Positions 1 to 12,082 of a stretch of DNA of 64,000 bases are shown here, piece by piece (the stretch's first letter is position 1; each line of letters begins with the position of its first letter). The notes beneath the pieces are model-generated. The model was not told where the DNA came from. It saw only the letters and a list, made by a program, of their open reading frames with translations, and did no database searches. Source of the stretch: Datisca glomerata (lineage: Eukaryota; Streptophyta; Magnoliopsida; Cucurbitales; Datiscaceae); the NCBI GenBank assembly GCA_003255025.1, contig QANY01004715.1, forward strand, positions 1,716,501 to 1,780,500, read 5' to 3'. A program made the position numbers and the translations under genes.

Positions 1-3000
1 CATTGCATCAGCACCCACACTGTTCCCACCAGAATATGTTGAGGAATTTCAGAAGTGTTTTGATAACGCACCTGCAGTTCCTTTTGAAGATATCAGAAAT
101 ATCGTTCAAGAAGAATTGGGAAGATCAGTAGATAGTACTTATGAATATATTGATCCAATCCCAATTGCTTCAGCCTCAATAGCTCAGGTTTATAATTATT
201 TTCTCATTTCTATATGTTTAAGTAACCTTATTCTTGACAACTCCTATTAACAATTATTGTAGTTTATGCCTAGGTTCATGCTGCAAGGCTTAGGGGCTCC
301 AAAGACGATGTGGTTATTAAGGTCTTGAAACCAGGAATAGAAGATATATTGGTGGCTGATCTTAATTTTATTTACGTTGTTGCGCGCATAGTGGAGTTTC
401 TGAATCCTGAACTGAGTCGTGCGTCACTGGTATGGTGTTTGGACAATTTTCTAGATCTGAAAGCTTCTCACGTAGTATATAATGAAAAATGAATCAAAAT
501 GTGTTAATCCAGTCTTTATGATTTAGACACATGAATGACTTAAAAGCTATAGTGACAACAATCTGTTTTCTGGTTATATCTTTACTTCCTTGTTAACAGC
601 AAAATAAGTGGTTATGCATACAAGAATATTTGATGTTTCATCATTATAATGCACACAACTTTCAGTAGGTTGCTATTGTGAAAGACATACGAGATTCAAT
701 GCTCGAAGAAGTTGACTTCTACAAGGAAGCTGCAAATATTGAGTCCTTCAAAAGATATTTGGAAGACATGGGACTCACAAGGCAGGCTACTGCTCCAAAG
801 GTATATCAGCAATTCAGCACCCGAAGAGTTCTGACAATGGAAAGGCTGTATGGAGTTCCTCTTACTGATTTAAATTCTATAAATTCTCTTGTATCTAATC
901 CAGAGGCCAGTCTGATAAATGCCCTTAATGTCTGGTAGGATTCAAAATCTTTTGTGATTAACTTTTGCTATAATTTCGTGGATCAGGTATAAATGTAGTT
1001 GCCTTGTATGTTTCTGCAGGTTCGGTAGTTTGCTTGCCTGTGAAACCTTCCACGCAGATGTACATGCGGGCAACTTGTGGCTCTTACGTGATGGTCGTAT
1101 CGGGTTCCTTGATTTTGGTATGCATTCACTTCTTTCATTAAGTTTACATCTGGTGTCCTTATTGTTTATCAATGGATTTTGGCATCAAATGACGCCTCCT
1201 CTCGTTTTATCTGAACTAGCTGTTGAGTTGATCTAATTAGATGGACTACCTAATTTTGCCTTAAAAGTACCCATAGAACCACATGAATTAGGTTTTATGA
1301 CAAGTGAAGTCAGATAATTTGTTAATCTTAATACGTATTATCTATTGAGTTGATCTAACTAGAGTGTGTCTCTTTTTTCGGATAACCATTAATATGTGAA
1401 AATTTACCGGAGGATGAGAAATCCTCATTGCTAATCAATTTACAATGCCCCTTGCCTCCAACTGGAGAGGACCAAAAAGAATGGAAAATCCCTAAAGAGA
1501 TTGGAGGAATACGCCCATTTAGAAGCCACAAATTTCACATTTTCCCACAAAATACTAAATTCCTTATGGTTCCTTTCAAAAGTTCTCAAGTTTCTTTGTC
1601 CATGTAAGTCCATAGTACTGCAAAAAGTGAGACTCCCCAAATTATCCCTTGGATCACCCTACACAAGTCATATTCCTCAAAAGTTTATACACAATTGACG
1701 GCGGGGAAGTGAACAATGTAGAAGCAAGTGATTTAGAGACTCCACGTCCTTTTTGCATAGGATGCACCCTAGAGAAGCATGCCTTCGGATTCTCTCTGCA
1801 AAATATCACAGGTAAATCCTTCCTCAAAATTACAAGCCACACAAAAAAATTGAATTTCTGATGATATGTTTATGGGCAAAGGTCGCAATGAAGGGGGTTT
1901 GGACAAGAAACAAAAGAAAGACTTGCAAGAGAATAGAGAGACCAAGATCTAACATTTTTTAAGGGGGATGAAGAATGAGGTGGTTTAGAGAATTTAGCGA
2001 ATTGTTAAATTCATCCATTTCAAAGTATTCGAATCTCTTCGGAAGTTTAAGGGGAAGGAAAGAGGAAGACTAGAGTGTGAGTATCTGATATTTGCCTAAA
2101 AAATTAAAAACACGAAGTAATTCTGCTATCTCATTTACCGACCAAAAAAAGAAATTCTGCTATCTCATTCCAATATAGATCCTTCCTTTAGCTCTTAGTG
2201 GATGCATCATTGCTGTTACATTGGTGTTAACGAAATATCAAAGCATGTGATAGAATTTTTTATATAAAACTTGATAGTTAAATTTATAGTGCTTGAAGCT
2301 CACATATATGTGATACAGCCTTTGCTCTCTTGATGTCTTCCTTTACAGAGTTTATTTTGGGTCTAACTTGATCTTTTCTGTGATGAAACTTGATTCTTTT
2401 AAGTATTTCTTTTTCAGTACTATATCATCCCTTGCAAGTTGCAACTTTTATGTCTACTATTTCATATACCAGAACATATATCGTAGATCCATTGTATTCC
2501 CGCATTAAAGATAAGTGCTCAGGGTCACATCAGTTTCTTATGACATTGAGTATTTTGGGTAAAGGTTTTGAGTTGGAAAGGTTATATATGTTATTTAGTT
2601 CTATATATCTTATCTGATTTCTGTTATGAGCTGTAGATTTTCATGTTTAGTACCTATTCTATTCTATTACCAGAAATCAATTTTGTACATAACTGAGAGT
2701 AAGATCTTATTTCCAGGAATAGTTGGGCGCATATCTCCAAAAACATGGGCTGCTATGGAAGTGTTTTTGGCGTCAATTGCATCTGAAGAGTATGAGTCGA
2801 TGGCATCTTCCCTCATTCAAATGGGTGCCACAAACAAAGATGTGGATGTTAAAGCCTTTGCAAGGGACCTGGAGAATATTTTTTCATCTATAAAGGTTAG
2901 TACAAAAATTTCAACAGAAGTTATTTATGATTGTGGAAAAATTTTTAGTTGCTGAATTAGGGACCATTCTGGTTTGAAGAAGAGTATTGTTGCTTTGTTG

Positions 3001-3943
3001 AGGGAGGTGTCTGAGTGATAGATATGTTCGCAGTTTGATAGATTTTTTATTTTCATTACTCAAATGGCATGATATTGTGAGATTCTTGAAGAAATCATGA
3101 TATGCTGTATTTTATATTCTGATAAGCACTTTTATTATGTATAATGCAGGATTTGGATACCGAAATAGTCATTGGAACAGCAAGGGGGGGAAATACAGCT
3201 GCCACTGCTGTCTCTGCTAATGTAGTTGTAGATGAGAGGCAAATGAATGCGCTTTTCCTTGATGTGGTAAGCATTATGGTTCGAATTATTCGATAGAAGG
3301 TGCTGTTAGTAGAATCGTAGGTAGCAGCATCTATATAGCGCTCAATACTTCAATATTTGGAACTCCTTTCTTATGGCGCCATCTGACTGATTGTTTGCTG
3401 TTTACTAGTGAGACCGTCCACTACAGCTGACATATTACTGTGAGTTGGACGTGATACTAGTAAGAATACTGATGGTATTCCAGAATGGGGGGAAAACAAC
3501 AATTCAGGATTACAACATGCTAGTTTCTCCCTGCTTACTGAAAGAATGTTTTATTTACCGTGTCATGAAGTTCTTAAATCTCATGAGGTTCTTGTTTTCA
3601 TCAATAAGCCAACTTTGATGAGGTTCTTAAATCTCAAAACGAGCAAGAGTAAATGGTCGTTCTTGTGTCTGCTGGAAGATAACTGTAGGCAACACCTCAT
3701 CGGGGGTCTAGTGTTGAGACAGTAATCAAATAGTCCTAACCTGTTTATGCACTGCTTAATGCTTATCTCTCTATTCAACAGGTTCGAGTGAGTGAATCGT
3801 ACGGATTGAGATTTCCTCGAGAATTTGCACTACTAATGAAGCAGCTTTTGTATTTTGATCGGTACACGCGATTGTTGGCCCCCAATTTGAACATGCTTCA
3901 GGACCGGAGGATTTCTATTGTTTCAAATCGAAAAAGCTACTAG
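1..3943 (+). CDS. ABC1/UbiB-type atypical kinase, 3' part
   Basis: The 5' end lies outside the window. Exons read as 2-187, 274-429, 669-934, 1020-1117, 2717-2895, 3150-3266 and 3782-3943. All joins are GT-AG and in frame, giving 387 codons plus a TAG stop. The first exon ends in PIASASIAQ and the second starts VHAARL, the Ala-rich and VAIK-like region of the ABC1 family. Exon 4 carries HADVHAGNLWLL and then GFLDFG, the catalytic and metal-binding motifs. The family (ABC1K/ADCK/UbiB) acts in plastids and mitochondria on prenyl-lipid (quinone, tocopherol) homeostasis. The last exon (GLRFPREFALLMKQLLYFDR) looks like a plastid, cyanobacterial-type member, but the transit peptide is not visible, so location is inferred. 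Intron 4 (1118-2716) is long. Its 1400-2080 part has no recognisable coding content and may be an old insertion. I cannot assign the ABC1K number. Confidence 0.93.
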
Positions 3944-4605
3944 AGGAATAATTCGAGTGGAAGTTACGAATATGTTATATATATACACACACGCACTTTC
4001 AAGCTATATAATGAAAGATATGATTTTTTATCCAAGCTCAAAAGCTGTCTTACAATTTCTGTAAATAAAATCGACGTACATAAGTTAGTTATATTAAGAA
4101 CGGTAGTTAAAAAAGTTGGATATACCAGTACCTAAATGTAATCTTTTGATTTTAATGTTACAGCAACATAGAATTTTTCCTGAAAACAGTATTGGAAGTC
4201 CTCTCTTTTATGAGCCTTGAGGGTTGTAAGTCGTCAAGAAAGGTAAAATACAAATTAGTCCTTCAATTTACATGAGTGGTGTATGATGAGCTTGACCAAA
4301 AGCAGCACATTGCTTAAAATAAAAAAACTTGGACCAATAATCTAACCAAATTGAAAATCTAAAAATTGGACCTAATTTAAAGTGCAAGTCAAATTTGTAG
4401 GCTGTCTAAATTACAAACATTTCTTTAGATTGAAAAATAATCAATAAGTGTATTTTGTTAAAAATCTGTTAGTTTAGGTGTGAAAGCAAGTATTATTATA
4501 ATCAATACGATTCAATCTTTTTTAAACGGTAACATAAGTCAACTTGAGTTTTTCAGGCTTAGGTGAATGTTAGTTTGAATATTAAAAGAAATTGATTTTA
4601 ACGCT
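3944..4605. other. Intergenic spacer after the kinase gene
   Basis: AT-rich sequence with no ORF of note. It holds the 3' UTR and downstream flank of the kinase gene, including a short TA/CA run near 3977-3993. I see no repeat or RNA gene in it. It ends where the outer LTR element begins. Confidence 0.6.
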
Positions 4606-5050
4606 TGTTTCAGGGATGGATTTCGAACCGGATCAGATCATGAATGGAGAGTCGTCTAGTCATCGGAAAAGCCTTAGGAACATGGAGGTCTATCGTGGAG
4701 GAAATAATGAGCATCCTTAGCGGTCTAGGCTGTGACAAGCGTCGACAAACACACCTCCTTGGGGTTGCCAAGGAGGGGGAGAAGGAGAGAGAGCCCCCAA
4801 ATGTGTGTGTGAAATATCAATGTATACCCCCATCAATAGGAGTGTTAAGCCTCTTTGTATAGAAAGTGGGTGGGTAAACCCTAATTTTGTGATGGTCAAT
4901 CAACGATTGCCAAGTGTATGTAAAGCCAACATATAAGACGCTGCCACATGTCTCTATGTTCATCCTTAATGAGAGGACAACTCAATGATGTATTCCTAAT
5001 CATTCCCAAGGCGGTAAGGGCCCGTCCAAGTCTTGTCACTCGACTTTACG

Positions 5051-7449
5051 TGTAACGCCCCGATTCCCGAGAGTTAAACATGCTTGAAATTTCATAATTC
5101 AAAAATTCCCAATTCAATTAAAATCTTAATTTGAGAAAATCCCCAAATTGAAAACCCTAATTTTACCCTAATTTTAACGTTAAATAGCGGAAGCATAAAA
5201 TTATTTTAAAAGAATATTAACTCATTAAACTGAAATAAATTATTCATTAAACTGTAATAAAGTGAATCACGAAAATCCATAAGACATGAAAGATTAAACA
5301 TGAATATTCATAAATTTCTGAAATAACTGAAGTCAAACTGAAGTCACAATGTTATAATTAAACTTAGAAATCATAATCATGCTTGGTATGACAATCCCTC
5401 ACTTCTGCTGCTTACCATCATCTGCAACACAATCAACTATGGGGGGTGAGTATTAAAAATACTCAGTAAGAAAATTCACATACTAATAAGTTTCACATGA
5501 CATAAATGTAAACATATAACTCATGTAAATTTATTTCACACGTTTACTGGTCACATAAAATACTTGTCACAACACATTGATTTCATGATTAACATATAAC
5601 TTGAACTTGTACTTATATATGTCAATACTTACACTTACTTGATCATAACTCGACTAGACATATTCCTCGATTAACAACTTAACCCGAACTGTTTCACAAC
5701 TTGAACTTGTAACATGAACGTGAACATGACAGATTGGGTGTCCTGAAACTTGATGTCACTTAAGGTTATCTGAAACTTAAGGACGCTAACATGAACATGG
5801 TGACACCCAACTGTATAACTTGATAATATGACGTGAACAATCTGGTTACTTGATAACAAAGGGACATGACTAAGTCTACTTCTTGTTTACTTATCACTTT
5901 TTAGTTGAATTAATATTCATATTTCACGTTATCACATATACATGAGTAAACATATAACTTGTTCATGAACATAAACAATATAATTAATGCATGTATAACT
6001 CAATATATAACCATACATAACATGGTAAATAATTTCATCATAATATGAAAAACAAATAAAACACTTGATCATAAGATTGAACATAAATAAATAATAAAAT
6101 AATTTCACATTATATATTCTACACTTATAACACACGAACCGAATTATTATGTAAATCCACTTACCTGTATTTGTTACGAATTAAATTCAGCAACTAATGA
6201 CCTGGAATACAAGGATCCTAGATCACAACAAATTCATATAATATCTACAATAATTTAATTAACTAAGCGAGGTTGGGAATAGGTGGAAACCACATCAGCT
6301 GTAAATTATCAAGCGGTTTAAAACGGTTCAACAAGGTTCGGGTGGCCTGAACTGGTTCGGTTCTGCTGTTTTGGGCAGGTTCAGACTGGTCGAGTTGAAC
6401 TGGTCTGGTCTGACTGAACCGGTTCGGCCTGGTTTGGTCTGAATGAACCGGTTCAAAAGAAGGGGGAAAAATAAAAAAGTGAGACAAAGAAGAAGGAGGC
6501 AGAGAGAGAGAGAGAGACGCAATAGAGGGGGGGCATAGGAGAGAGAAAGACAGAACATAGAGGGGGATGGAGACGAAGAAGAGGGAGAGAGAGAGAGTGA
6601 GATGCAACAGAGGGGGGAGATGAAGGAGAGAGAGACAGAACAGAGAGAGGGAGGGAGACGAAGAAGAGGGAGAGAGAGAGAGACGCAACAGAGAGGGGGA
6701 GACGAAGGAGAGAGAGAACATAGAGGGGGTGGAGACGAAGGAGAGAGAGACAGAACAGAGAGGGGGAGGGAGATGAAGAAGAGGGACAAAGAGAGAGAGA
6801 CACAACAGAGAGGGAGGGGAAGACTAATGAGAGAGAGAAAGAAGGAAATCAACTTTACCGACGATGAAAGCCGCGACTATGATGATGAAGCAACGACACA
6901 ACAAGCAGTGACGGAAAAGAATGTAAATTGCTGGAAATTGGAGAATAGAATTTCATTTTGATGCATCAACGTACTAATCCAAAATCTAGATTCAAAAGAG
7001 GAAGAAAAGAGAATAAAATTGAAACGAGAATGAAGAAGCTTACCAGGAACGAGGAGCTACGGTGATGTAGCGATGACTAACAAAATAGAGACCCAAGAGG
7101 AATAAATTCAATGGAATTAAAGAAAAATCTCAGAATTGGTTATTTCAACATTTAGATATAAACATCTAGGTTTAAAGAAGGAGAAAAAGGAAAGAAAAGA
7201 AAGAAAGAAGATGAACATCTACTAGGAATTAGAACACTAAAGAAGAAGATAAAATTGAAAAATGGAGAAACAGAGGGCACTTAACGTCTTGGAGAGAGGG
7301 TGGTTGCTGTTTTAGAGAGAAACAGTTACAAGGGGGTTCGTGAAAGATAAAATGAGAGAATGGGGGATACAGTTGAGTGTGATCCTTATATGGTGCATGT
7401 GGGTGGCTAAAAATTATAAATCTACTCCCTTAATGCTTGGGGTATTATA
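5051..7449 (-). repeat. 3' LTR of the nested gypsy element
   Basis: 2399 bp. It starts TGTAACGCCCCGATTCCCGAG (first 20 bases shared with minor changes at 12083) and ends GGTATTATA where the other LTR has GGTATTACA. It is about 450 bp longer than the right LTR because 6030-6480 is missing there. Over 5401-5940 against 12436-12966 I counted by eye two substitutions and two 1-base indels. Confidence 0.92.
6478..6845. repeat. Purine-rich (GA) imperfect tandem tract in the LTR
   Basis: Degenerate repeats of the type GGGGGAGACGAAGGAGAGAG, nearly all purine on the plus strand. The three long Ser/Leu/Pro-rich minus-strand frames here are by-products of the low complexity, not genes. The corresponding tract in the other LTR is at 13054-13410 and differs in copy order. 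Confidence 0.85.
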
Positions 7450-7465
7450 TTCTTCCCTCCTTAAG
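7450..7465 (-). other. Polypurine tract of the gypsy element
   Basis: Directly next to the inner end of the left LTR. On the minus strand it reads CTTAAGGAGGGAAGAA. This is the expected position for the plus-strand priming site of reverse transcription, just upstream of the 3' LTR. Confidence 0.8.
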
Positions 7466-7492
7466 AATTTTCGTCCTCGAAAGGAATTTACC

Positions 7493-8700
7493 TTATTGAA
7501 ATAACTCTGGATACCTGACACGTATCTCCGCTTCTCGTTCCCATGTTGCTTCCTCGACTCGGTGATTTATCCAGAGAACCTTAACTAACTGAACCGATTT
7601 GCTACGAAGGGTCTGATTCCCACGCTTTAGAATTCTGACTAGCTTCTCCTCATAAGTAAGATCATCACGAACTTGCAGAGGTTGAAAATTGATGATGTAC
7701 GTTGGATCAGGCACGTACTGGCGAAGCATCGAGACGTGAAACACATTATGAACACCTGAAAGAGCTGGTGGTAAAGTAAGCCGGTAGGCCAAAGGACCGA
7801 TACGATTCAAAATCTCAAAAGGGCCAATAAACCTACGGCTCAGCTTCCCCTTGCGACCAAAACGCATAACTCCCTTGATTGGGGCAACTTTGAAAAACAC
7901 ATGATCACCCACTTCAAATTCGAGATCCTTCCTCCTGACATCTGTGTAACTCTTTTGCCTACTCTGAGCGGTCTTCATTCTATCTCTGATTTTCTGAATA
8001 GCTTCATTTGTAGACTGAACCAAGTCAGGGTCCAAAAGCTTTCATTCGCCAACCTCATCCCAGCGAACTGGCGACCAATATTTTTTACCATAAAGCGCCT
8101 CAAACAGAGCCATGCCAATCGTCGCCTGGTAACTGTTATTGTAAGCAAACTTGACGAGTGCAACTGCGCGTCCCAACTGTTAGAGAAATCCAAGATATAA
8201 GCTCGAAGCATATCTTCCAACGTCTGAATCATTCGCTCAGATTGCCCATCAGATTGCGGATGAAAAATTGTACTAAAATTTAACTGAGTACCCAAAGCTC
8301 TCTGTAAACTCTGCTAAAAATTTGAGGTGAACCGCGGATCTCGATCTGATATTATAGACACCGGAACCCCATAAAGTCAAACAATCTCTCGGATATACAA
8401 CCGAGCCCAATTCTCAACTGGAAATGTAGTCTTGCCAAGCAAAAAGTGTGCAGACTTGGTAAGATGATCTATCACAACCCAAATGGAGTTAAAACCTTTT
8501 ACCATCCTCGGTAGCCCCGAAATGAAATCCATTGCCACATGCTCCCATTTCCATTCAGGAATACTTAAAGGTTGCAAGACCTCAGATGACCGTTGTCTCT
8601 GTGCCTTGATCTGCTGACACACCAAACACTTACTAATGAACTCAGCGACATCACGCTGTATATCATTCCACCAATAATGTAACTTCATATCATGATACAT
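7493..8700 (-). pseudogene. Gypsy integrase with C-terminal chromodomain-like region, broken
   Basis: Frames at 8377-8700, 7975-8295 and 7493-8035 carry, in order, the integrase zinc-finger end and core (WWNDIQRDVAEFISKCLVCQ, then AMDFISGLP and VVIDHLTKSAHF), the core end HPQSDGQSERMIQTLEDMLR, and the C-terminal part (GPFEILNRIGPLAYRL, then VLWINHRVEEATWERE) typical of chromoviruses. In life it joins the cDNA to host DNA. Frame changes between the pieces show it is inactive. Confidence 0.9.
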
Positions 8701-9301
8701 CTTAGTATAATGCCAGGGTGCATAATGTATGGTGAACTATGAGCCTCTATGAGTAATTCTTGCCTAATGACTACGTCTTTCAGAACACAAAGCCTCCCAT
8801 GAAAGCGAAGAGCTGAATCGTTACTAACATAAAACCTTTGTCCTTTGTCTGAACCCACTTTGTTACAAATTAAAAGTAACTCAGAATCTGACTTCTGTCC
8901 ATCGATAATACGTTGTTGCAATGGTGGTTCAACTGTGAGCTGAGTTAACTTTGCTGTAGTATCTTTTAGAAAAACCAGAATCTCGATACATTCAAAATCC
9001 TCCAAGAGATGCTCTTGAGACATAATAAGAGCTGCTGAATGGGCTGATTTTTACTTAAGGCATCAGCCACTACGTTTTCCTTTCCTGGGTGATAAATGAT
9101 CTCGCAGTCATAATCCTTCACCAATTCCAACCAACGGCGTTGCCTCGTGTTAAGTTCTTTCTGAGTGAAAAAGTACTTAAGACTCTTATGGTCTGTGTAA
9201 ATCTGACACTTACAGCCAGCCATACAAGTAATGTCTCCAGATCTTGAGGGCAAATACAACTGCATCCAACTCCAAATCATGTGTAGGATAATTCTGTTCA
9301 T
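8685..9301 (-). pseudogene. Gypsy RNase H region and connector, broken
   Basis: The frame at 8966-9301 contains [18 protein letters not shown] and [14 protein letters not shown], the conserved end of the Ty3/gypsy RNase H domain. The frame at 8685-9023 is the connector to the integrase. The start of the domain near 9300-9490 is spread over shifted frames with stops. Confidence 0.85.
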
Positions 9302-9496
9302 AAGGCTTGAGCTGACGAGAGGTATATTCTATGGCCTTCCCCTGTTACATCAAAACACAACCCAATCCTCTCTTGGAAGCATCACTATAAATCATAAAGT
9401 CGCTCTTACCATCTGGAATACTAATTTTTGTTTAAGTCTCTGAAAACATTTCTCACACTCAGCCGTCCAAGTAAAGGTGGCACTCTTCCTGGTCAA

Positions 9497-10444
9497 CTAA
9501 GTAAGTGGAATAACAATCTTTGCAAAACCCTCAACGAACCTTCTATAATATCCTGTTAAACCCAGAAAACTACAAACTTCCCTAACATTTACCGGTGGAG
9601 GCCAGTTAACCACTGCTTTGATCTTAGACGGATCAACTGAGATTCCATCTCGAGATACTACATGACCAAGGAATGATACTTGTTGAAGCCAAAACTCACA
9701 CTTATGAAGTTTAGCATATAATTGGTGCTTCCTTAATGCTTGTAAAACAATATTGAGATGATCCATATGCTCAGTCTCTGATCTAGAATACACCAGAATA
9801 TCATCAATGAAGACGATCACAAATGAATCCAAATACTCTTTAAACACCATGTTCATCAAATCCATAAAGGCTGTCGGAGCATTAGTTAATCCAAACGACA
9901 TCACTACAAACTCATAATGGTCGTAACGAGTGCGAAACGCTGTCTTAGGAATATCCTCATCTCAAATCTTGAGCTAATGGTATCCTGATCTTAAATTAAT
10001 CTTAGAGAATATCGATGCTCCCTAAAGTTGATCAAACAAATCCTCAATACGTGGTAACGGATACCTATTCTTGATAGTGACTCTATTCAACTCCCGGTAA
10101 TCAATGCATAGCCTCATTGATCCATCTTTCTTTTTAACAACTAATACTGAAGCACCCCAAGGTGAAACACTAGGTCTAATGAAACCCTTACCCAGTAATT
10201 CTTAAAGTTGGTCCTTAAGTTCCTTCAACTCTGCAGGAGCCATACGATACGAAGCTTTAGATATAGGGGAAGTGTCTGGTACCAACTCAATATGAAAATC
10301 TATCTCCCGATGAGGAGGAAGTCCTGGCAAATCATCAGGAAAGACATCCAAAAATCCAGAAACTACTGGAACTGAATCAATATCCACATTGGTCATAGTT
10401 TTATCCACAACAGAAGCTAAAGTAACCCCAGTTACCACGATCAA
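9497..10444 (-). pseudogene. Gypsy reverse transcriptase, broken
   Basis: The frame at 9497-9904 has the RT core: [16 protein letters not shown], the active-site box [10 protein letters not shown] and [11 protein letters not shown]. The frame at 10202-10444 holds the protease-RT linker ([17 protein letters not shown]). Between them, near 9960-9985, the expected YHQL and [11 protein letters not shown] segment reads with TAG in place of Gln and TGA in place of Arg. Both changes are consistent with C-to-T transitions, the mark of cytosine-methylation decay. Confidence 0.9.
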
Positions 10445-10538
10445 GTAGGCGTTGTTCCCGTAAAGCAGATATGACCTTCGGTATAGGCCGTTTCTGAGAT
10501 CCTCTAAACTTGAAACTAGGTCTGCCCAAAGGTAAGAA

Positions 10539-10862
10539 TCAAACTTCCTTTTGATAACAGTCTATGTTGGCATAGTTAGCAGCCAACCAGTCCATTCCTA
10601 GAATTACGTCAAAGTCATGCATCCCTAGGACTATATGCTTAGCATTCATAACACGATCTGATATCATCACTGAACAACTCTCTATCGCCTTATTAGCCAG
10701 GAGAGAAGCTCTGGAAGGCATAGAAACACAAAACTCAAAACCCAATGGCACAACAGACAAAGATCCATGAGTCACGAATGAAGCAGATATAAAAGAATGC
10801 GTGGATCCGGAATCAATTAATGTAAAAGCTGAATGTCTTAGTACAAGTAATGTACCTGCCAC
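10539..10862 (-). pseudogene. Gypsy aspartic protease remnant
   Basis: Contains LIDSGSTHSFIS (the DSG active-site box) and later VILGMDWLAANYA, the two hallmark motifs of plant Ty3/gypsy proteases. The domain is nearly whole in this frame but cut off from gag and RT by stops. Confidence 0.88.
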
Positions 10863-11784
10863 AACTGCATCCGACTGCTCAGCTTCCTAGCGAGTAGATA
10901 CGAAAACTTTCCCTTTAGCTCTACCACCTGTAGCATTACTAGGCTATCCTTGAGCAAGCAAAAAGTACTGTCTGAGGTACTGCCCAATCTTCCCACACTT
11001 AAAACAAGCATTGTTCGCCTTAAAGCATTGACTTTTATGGTGCTTGTTACATATAGCACATAAGGATTTGATTTGATCATCTGCCTTTTTGCATTGTGGG
11101 GACGCTGATGAGAATCCTGTGATTTCCTCTTTCCATGAAATGATTGCTCTGACCGTGGTGGTGTACGTGGAGGAAGATTCTATTCCATCAACAAAGTTGC
11201 CTCAACCACCGCTGCGTAGGTGGTACGCTTATAGAGCGACACTGATCCCTTAATCTTTGGACGCAGTCCTCTTTCAAAAGTCCATGCTTTCTTTATCTTG
11301 CTATCCACATAGTGCGTGGCGTACCGAGACAATTCTTCAAACTTTCGCTCGTATTCAGCTACACTCATAGCTCCTTGCACAAGTTTGAGGAACTCAGCCT
11401 CCTTCTCTGTCCTGACCATGATCGAAAAATATTTCTCAAAGAAGAGTTCCTTGAAACGATCCTATGTCACTGGATTACGATCGATGTCATGAGCTCTCCG
11501 TATGAGCTCCCACCATTTTCGAGCCTCCCGCGTCAGCATAAAGTTGCACAAACAACATGTTGAATCTCAAAACACGGCATAAACTGGAATATCTACTCCA
11601 GTCTTACAATCCATTCGTCAGCTAATAGTGGGTCGGATGAGTGACCGTCAAATTCAGGTGGTTTCAGCCTCACGAATGTTTGGATCAACTGCTGCATATT
11701 AACCTCCGTCGTCTGTTGCTGAGTTGGGCGAGCCGTAGCTGTCTTCCTTAACAACTCCAAAAATTCTTGAAACATATCCATCAT
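10838..11784 (-). pseudogene. Gypsy Gag remnant
   Basis: Frames at 11593-11784 (FVRLKPPEFDGHSSDPLLADEW), 11180-11419 (EFLKLVQGAMSVAEYERKFEELSRYA) and 10838-11080 are pieces of the Ty3/gypsy capsid protein. The expected CCHC zinc knuckle near 10980-11060 is badly degraded. Start and stops are lost in several places. Confidence 0.85.
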
Positions 11785-12067
11785 AGCAATTGAAGGGTTA
11801 GTAGTAAGATCAACTAGCGCATGATTGTTGTTGTTCCTTGTAGGGGCGTCATCGCACTGCTACCCATAAACTCAAGACTTACCAATGTATCGCGCAAATA
11901 TAACATAAACGTAATTCAAACTGCCATAATGAAACAAAACACGTCATACTCGACCAATAATTAAAACACATATAACATGCGTACCTGACTTGTAAGATGA
12001 GGGAGTAGCAAGGTGCGTGACATGCCATATCTTTCACTTAGAAAAATATACAGAATCTAAAACCCTG

Positions 12068-12079
12068 GCTCTGATACCA
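12068..12079 (-). other. Primer binding site, initiator tRNA-Met type
   Basis: On the minus strand the bases read TGGTATCAGAGC, the classic plant retrotransposon site complementary to the 3' end of initiator tRNA-Met. It lies three bases inside the right LTR, as expected for the 5' end of a minus-oriented element. Confidence 0.93.
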
Positions 12080-12082
12080 AAC

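Noticed and set aside
5671..5859. 62-codon frame conserved at 12703-12891 with one residue change
   Set aside because: Conservation reflects LTR identity, not selection; it is antisense to nothing functional and has no homology I recognise.
6263..6961. Several long Ser/Leu/Pro-rich or Arg/Glu-rich reading frames
   Set aside because: They are translations of the GA-rich low-complexity tract in the LTR; the same kind appears at 12962-13524 in the sister LTR. No domain, no splice signals, inconsistent between copies.
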